Source: Actinomycetota bacterium (lineage in GTDB: Bacteria; Actinomycetota; Humimicrobiia; Humimicrobiales; Humimicrobiaceae). From it: a DNA stretch of 9,506 bases. Where the stretch lies: positions 1 to 9,506 of the forward strand of contig JAFGMJ010000272.1 in the NCBI GenBank assembly GCA_016927635.1. Direction: 5' to 3'. A program made the translations under genes and the position numbers. Of this stretch, positions 6,658-9,506 are shown piece by piece (the stretch's first letter is position 1; every line of letters starts with the position of its first letter). The notes under the pieces were generated by a model. That model was not told where the DNA came from. It saw only the letters and a list, made by a program, of their open reading frames with translations, and did no database searches.

Positions 6658-8745
6658 ATGAGCAGCAGCGGTTCAGGCAACAAAAAAGTGATTGGCCTTG
6701 TTTCAGGAAATGGAAGCGGAAAGACTTCCCTGGCAGAATGTTTTTTATTTAATTCAGGCACTGTAAACAGACTTGGAAAAATCGAATCCAAAAATACAGT
6801 ATCGGACTACAGCCAGCTGGAGATAAAAAAGGGTTTTTCTTTAAGTTCAAGCATTATGCATTACAGCTGGAAAAACTTTGATATAAATATTATTGATGCG
6901 CCGGGTTATATGGACTTTATTGCCCAGGCTTTATCAGCAATAAATGTAGTTGACGGTGTACTTCTTGTTATTGATGTAAAATCGGGAATACAGGCAGCTT
7001 CGGAAAAAATAATAGAGTATCTTAAAAATAACATTAAACCTACTTTTTGTATAATTAATAAACTGGACCAGGAGAATGTAAATTTTTTATCTACAGTAGA
7101 TAATATAAAAAAAGAAACGGGCTTAAATCTTGTACCTATAACAATACCGCATACAGAGGGGGAAAAATTCTCTTCAGTCATTGATCTTCTGCAGAACAAA
7201 CAGTTCAATTACAGCGGAGATTCCTACAAGGGCCAGAAATCAGATGTTGAGGAAAGCAAAAAGAATGAGGTAGAGTCACTGCATAACAGCCTCATCGAAT
7301 CAATTGTTGAAACAAATGATGAACTTTTAAATAAATATCTTGAAGGGGAAAAAATTGATCCTGCCAGTATAAATTCAATTTTTAAATCTGCAGTTGTAGA
7401 CTGCAAGGTAATTCCTGTTTTTGCGGTTTCTTCGGGCAAAGATTTTGGCGTAGATTTACTGATGGATTATATTAATGACCTGATGCCTTCACCGCTGGAA
7501 ATAAAGCCTCTTTTTGTTAAGGAACAGGGAAAGGAAAATGAGATAGAAATCAAATCTTCACCCGAAGGGCCTGCGCTTGCATATGTTTTTAAAACAATGG
7601 CTGACCCTTACATAGGCAAACTTTCAATATTCAGGGTATTCAGCGGCAAATTTAAAACTGGTTCCGCCTATTATATTTCAGGTTCAAAAAATGTACATAA
7701 ATTCACAAATCTTTTCAAACTCCAGGGCAAAGAACAGACAGATCTTAGTGAAGCCACATGTGGTGATATAGTAGCAGTATCTAAAATTCTCGATATTTCA
7801 AATGATGACACTATCTCTTCTGCCGATAAACCTCTTGAAATGGAAAAAATAATTTATCCTGAGCCAAACCTTCCAAGAGCCATACTGCCTGTAAGCAAAG
7901 GTGATGAGGAAAAAATAAGCATGGGGATATCAAGACTTGTAGAAGAAGATCCCACACTTAAAAATGAACTGGATCTTGAAGTTCACCAGAATATTGTATG
8001 GGGAATGGGAGACTTGCATCTTTCTATAGTAAAAGAAAACTTAAAGGAAAAATTTGATATCGATGTGACCATGACAACACCGGATGTTGCATATAAAGAG
8101 ACAATTAAAAAAGACGCCAAAGCTGAGTATAAATATAAAAAGCAGTCCGGCGGCAGGGGCCAATACGGTCATGTATTTATAGAGATTAAAAGTTTAACTT
8201 CTGGGGAAAATTTTAAATTTGAAGATACCATTTTCGGCGGCGCAATCCCAAAAAACTATATCCCCAGCGTTGAAAAAGGTGTTAGAGAAGCAATGCTTGC
8301 AGGGATAATTGCAGGCTACCCGGTTGTAAATGTACATGTAAACCTCTATGACGGTTCTTTTCACACAGTCGATTCTTCAGATATGGCCTTTAAAATAGCA
8401 GCTTCAATGGCTTTTAAAAAAGGTATGGCAGAGGCAAATCCGGTCATACTTGAGCCCATAATGGAGCTTGAGGTAACGGTGCCTGAACGTTATATGGGAG
8501 ACATAATCGGAGATATAAATTCAAAAAGGGGTAAAATAATTACCATGACTCCTGCAGATAATAAAATGCAAATTATAAAAGCAACTATTCCACAGTCTGA
8601 ATCATTTAATTATTCAATGGATTTAAAGTCTATAACTCAGGGCAGGGGAAATTTCAGCCTTAAATTTTCTCATTATGATGAACTGCCGGCACATCTTGCC
8701 CAACCCCTGATTGACAAAAGAAAAGAAGAAAAGGAAAAAGAATGA
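6658..8745 (+). CDS. EF-G-like translational GTPase (EF-G2/FusA2 type)
   Basis: The 695-residue product has the full five-domain layout of elongation factor G. The GTPase domain has P-loop GNGSGKTS (17-24), switch I region KKGFSLSS (57-64), G3 DAPGYMDF (80-87), G4 NKLD (134-137) and G5-like VSSG (257-260). Domain II spans about 304-395. Domain III includes GMGDLHLSIVKENL (449-462). Domain IV includes SGGRGQYGHV (497-506), GGAIPKNYIPSVEKG (527-541) and the tip loop DGSFHTVDSSD (565-575). Domain V ends in QGRGNFSLKFSHYDELP (661-677), followed by a Lys/Glu tail. The G3 motif has Tyr where true EF-G has the catalytic His (DTPGH), and switch I lacks the RGITI sequence. These traits mark the EF-G-like paralogue family known from Thermus EF-G-2 and mycobacterial FusA2, whose cellular role is unsettled. 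A second, canonical fusA probably exists elsewhere. It overlaps the next gene by ATGA. Confidence 0.93.
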   Translation: MSSSGSGNKKVIGLVSGNGSGKTSLAECFLFNSGTVNRLGKIESKNTVSDYSQLEIKKGFSLSSSIMHYSWKNFDINIIDAPGYMDFIAQALSAINVVDGVLLVIDVKSGIQAASEKIIEYLKNNIKPTFCIINKLDQENVNFLSTVDNIKKETGLNLVPITIPHTEGEKFSSVIDLLQNKQFNYSGDSYKGQKSDVEESKKNEVESLHNSLIESIVETNDELLNKYLEGEKIDPASINSIFKSAVVDCKVIPVFAVSSGKDFGVDLLMDYINDLMPSPLEIKPLFVKEQGKENEIEIKSSPEGPALAYVFKTMADPYIGKLSIFRVFSGKFKTGSAYYISGSKNVHKFTNLFKLQGKEQTDLSEATCGDIVAVSKILDISNDDTISSADKPLEMEKIIYPEPNLPRAILPVSKGDEEKISMGISRLVEEDPTLKNELDLEVHQNIVWGMGDLHLSIVKENLKEKFDIDVTMTTPDVAYKETIKKDAKAEYKYKKQSGGRGQYGHVFIEIKSLTSGENFKFEDTIFGGAIPKNYIPSVEKGVREAMLAGIIAGYPVVNVHVNLYDGSFHTVDSSDMAFKIAASMAFKKGMAEANPVILEPIMELEVTVPERYMGDIIGDINSKRGKIITMTPADNKMQIIKATIPQSESFNYSMDLKSITQGRGNFSLKFSHYDELPAHLAQPLIDKRKEEKEKE

Positions 8746-9506
8746 GAAAAAATTATAATAAGTATACCAGCATTGCTGACCGTTTTCCTTTCATTGCTGT
8801 AATAATCATAGTAGGCCTTGCAATCCTTTTTTTATTTATATTCAGGGAAAAATTTCCACTTAATTTCTTTTCAGGAAGCGCAAACACTGAAGTATCTGAG
8901 GAATCCAGTGATTACTCCATTTATATTACAAGCCCTTCAAATGAACAGATATTTAAATTTGTAAATGAAAATGAAAATGTCCCTGTTGAAATAAAGTCCA
9001 AAGATATTGAAAACCTAGATTATAAATTAAAATTACTGATAAATGATGAAGTGATAAGAACTTTTAACTCTCCCCCTTATGAGTACAACTGGAACCCTCC
9101 GGAACCGGGTGAATATGAACTAGTGGCAAATCTTGTAGATGATAAAGACGATATAATTTCAAGTTCAAATACAATAAGCTTTATTGTCCAGTATACAGGT
9201 GAGCAAATCGAGAATATTGAAAGAAGCATAGACATAGAGGATAAGAAAAAGCAGGTGCTTGAAAACGCTGATTTCAGGAGCGCCAATGGAGCACCGGCTT
9301 TTTCATTCAGGTGCTACACTCCTCCCGTAATAGATGGCTCATTAGATGACTGGCAAATATATGATAAGGCCCAGATTGCAAATCCAACAATAAAAAAAGA
9401 AAATTTTGTCAGTATAAAGGACTGCTCAGGCTTAATATATACATGCTGGGACGAAACAGCTTTTTATTTTGCTGTCACTGTTACAGATGACGTTTTCAAC
9501 CAGAGC
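8742..9506 (+). CDS. Membrane-anchored extracytoplasmic protein with Ig-like and CBM9-like regions, partial
   Basis: The frame opens at an ATG overlapping the EF-G-like stop (ATGA), with AAGGA 6 bases upstream, and stays open for 255 codons to the window edge. Residues 17-34 are a strongly hydrophobic segment after a basic N-terminus, fitting an N-terminal membrane anchor or uncleaved signal with the rest outside. Residues about 58-151 look like a beta-rich Ig-like domain: it opens with YITSPSNEQIF, has SPPYEYNWNPPEPGEYELVA in the middle and ends ISFIVQ. A charged linker (152-180) follows. From about 190, the pattern PPVIDGSLDDWQ ... CWDETAFYFAVTVTDDVFN matches the start of a CBM9-like (DOMON-related) sugar- or ligand-binding fold. 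The C-terminus is missing, so any catalytic part is unseen. It is translationally coupled to the GTPase gene, but a shared function is not evident. Confidence 0.8.
   Translation, partial: MRKNYNKYTSIADRFPFIAVIIIVGLAILFLFIFREKFPLNFFSGSANTEVSEESSDYSIYITSPSNEQIFKFVNENENVPVEIKSKDIENLDYKLKLLINDEVIRTFNSPPYEYNWNPPEPGEYELVANLVDDKDDIISSSNTISFIVQYTGEQIENIERSIDIEDKKKQVLENADFRSANGAPAFSFRCYTPPVIDGSLDDWQIYDKAQIANPTIKKENFVSIKDCSGLIYTCWDETAFYFAVTVTDDVFNQS

Noticed and set aside
6906..7439. Minus-strand open frames within the EF-G-like gene
   Set aside because: They are antisense to the GTPase domain, with unlikely composition and no start signals.
9077..9286. Minus-strand 69-codon frame opposite the Ig-like protein
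   Set aside because: The plus-strand frame is continuous, has a membrane anchor and recognisable domains; the antisense frame has none.

Overview
The window is an AT-rich bacterial chromosome segment made almost entirely of conserved core genes. No RNA gene, CRISPR array, transposon or phage gene was seen. The gene string pdxS-pdxT-yebC-ruvC-ruvA-ruvB is an order well known from Actinobacteria. A second EF-G paralogue of the EF-G2/FusA2 type also fits that phylum. The low GC and the AT-ending codons argue against a typical high-GC actinomycete, so I infer an AT-rich, deep-branching lineage of Actinobacteriota or a nearby Terrabacteria group. This placement rests on synteny and composition only.

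Left part, positions 1-6434, minus strand: eight closely spaced genes read leftward, in transcription order lemA, htpX, pdxS, pdxT, yebC, ruvC, ruvA, ruvB. A ninth, unrecognised reading frame then runs off the left edge. Gaps are 2-38 bp and no terminator was seen, so they probably form one long transcription unit. Its modules are an envelope/proteostasis pair (LemA and the membrane protease HtpX), the two-subunit pyridoxal 5'-phosphate synthase (PdxS and PdxT), a YebC/TACO1-family protein, and the complete RuvABC Holliday-junction machinery.

Middle, 6435-6657: a 223-bp divergent intergenic region. Each direction has an extended -10 promoter, and the two -10 regions form a perfect 10-bp inverted repeat (TATACCATAA / TTATGGTATA).

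Right part, 6658-9506, plus strand: an EF-G-like translational GTPase with a substituted GTPase centre, overlapping by ATGA a membrane-anchored extracytoplasmic protein. That protein has an Ig-like region and the start of a CBM9-like domain, and is cut by the right edge.

The points most worth a second look are: ruvC has no ATG, GTG or TTG start upstream of its first catalytic aspartate; the leftmost frame has a similar start problem; RuvB carries a roughly 48-residue charged N-terminal extension; the EF-G paralogue has Tyr in place of the catalytic His; and the divergent promoters form an inverted repeat. I did not find a convincing novel multi-gene system.
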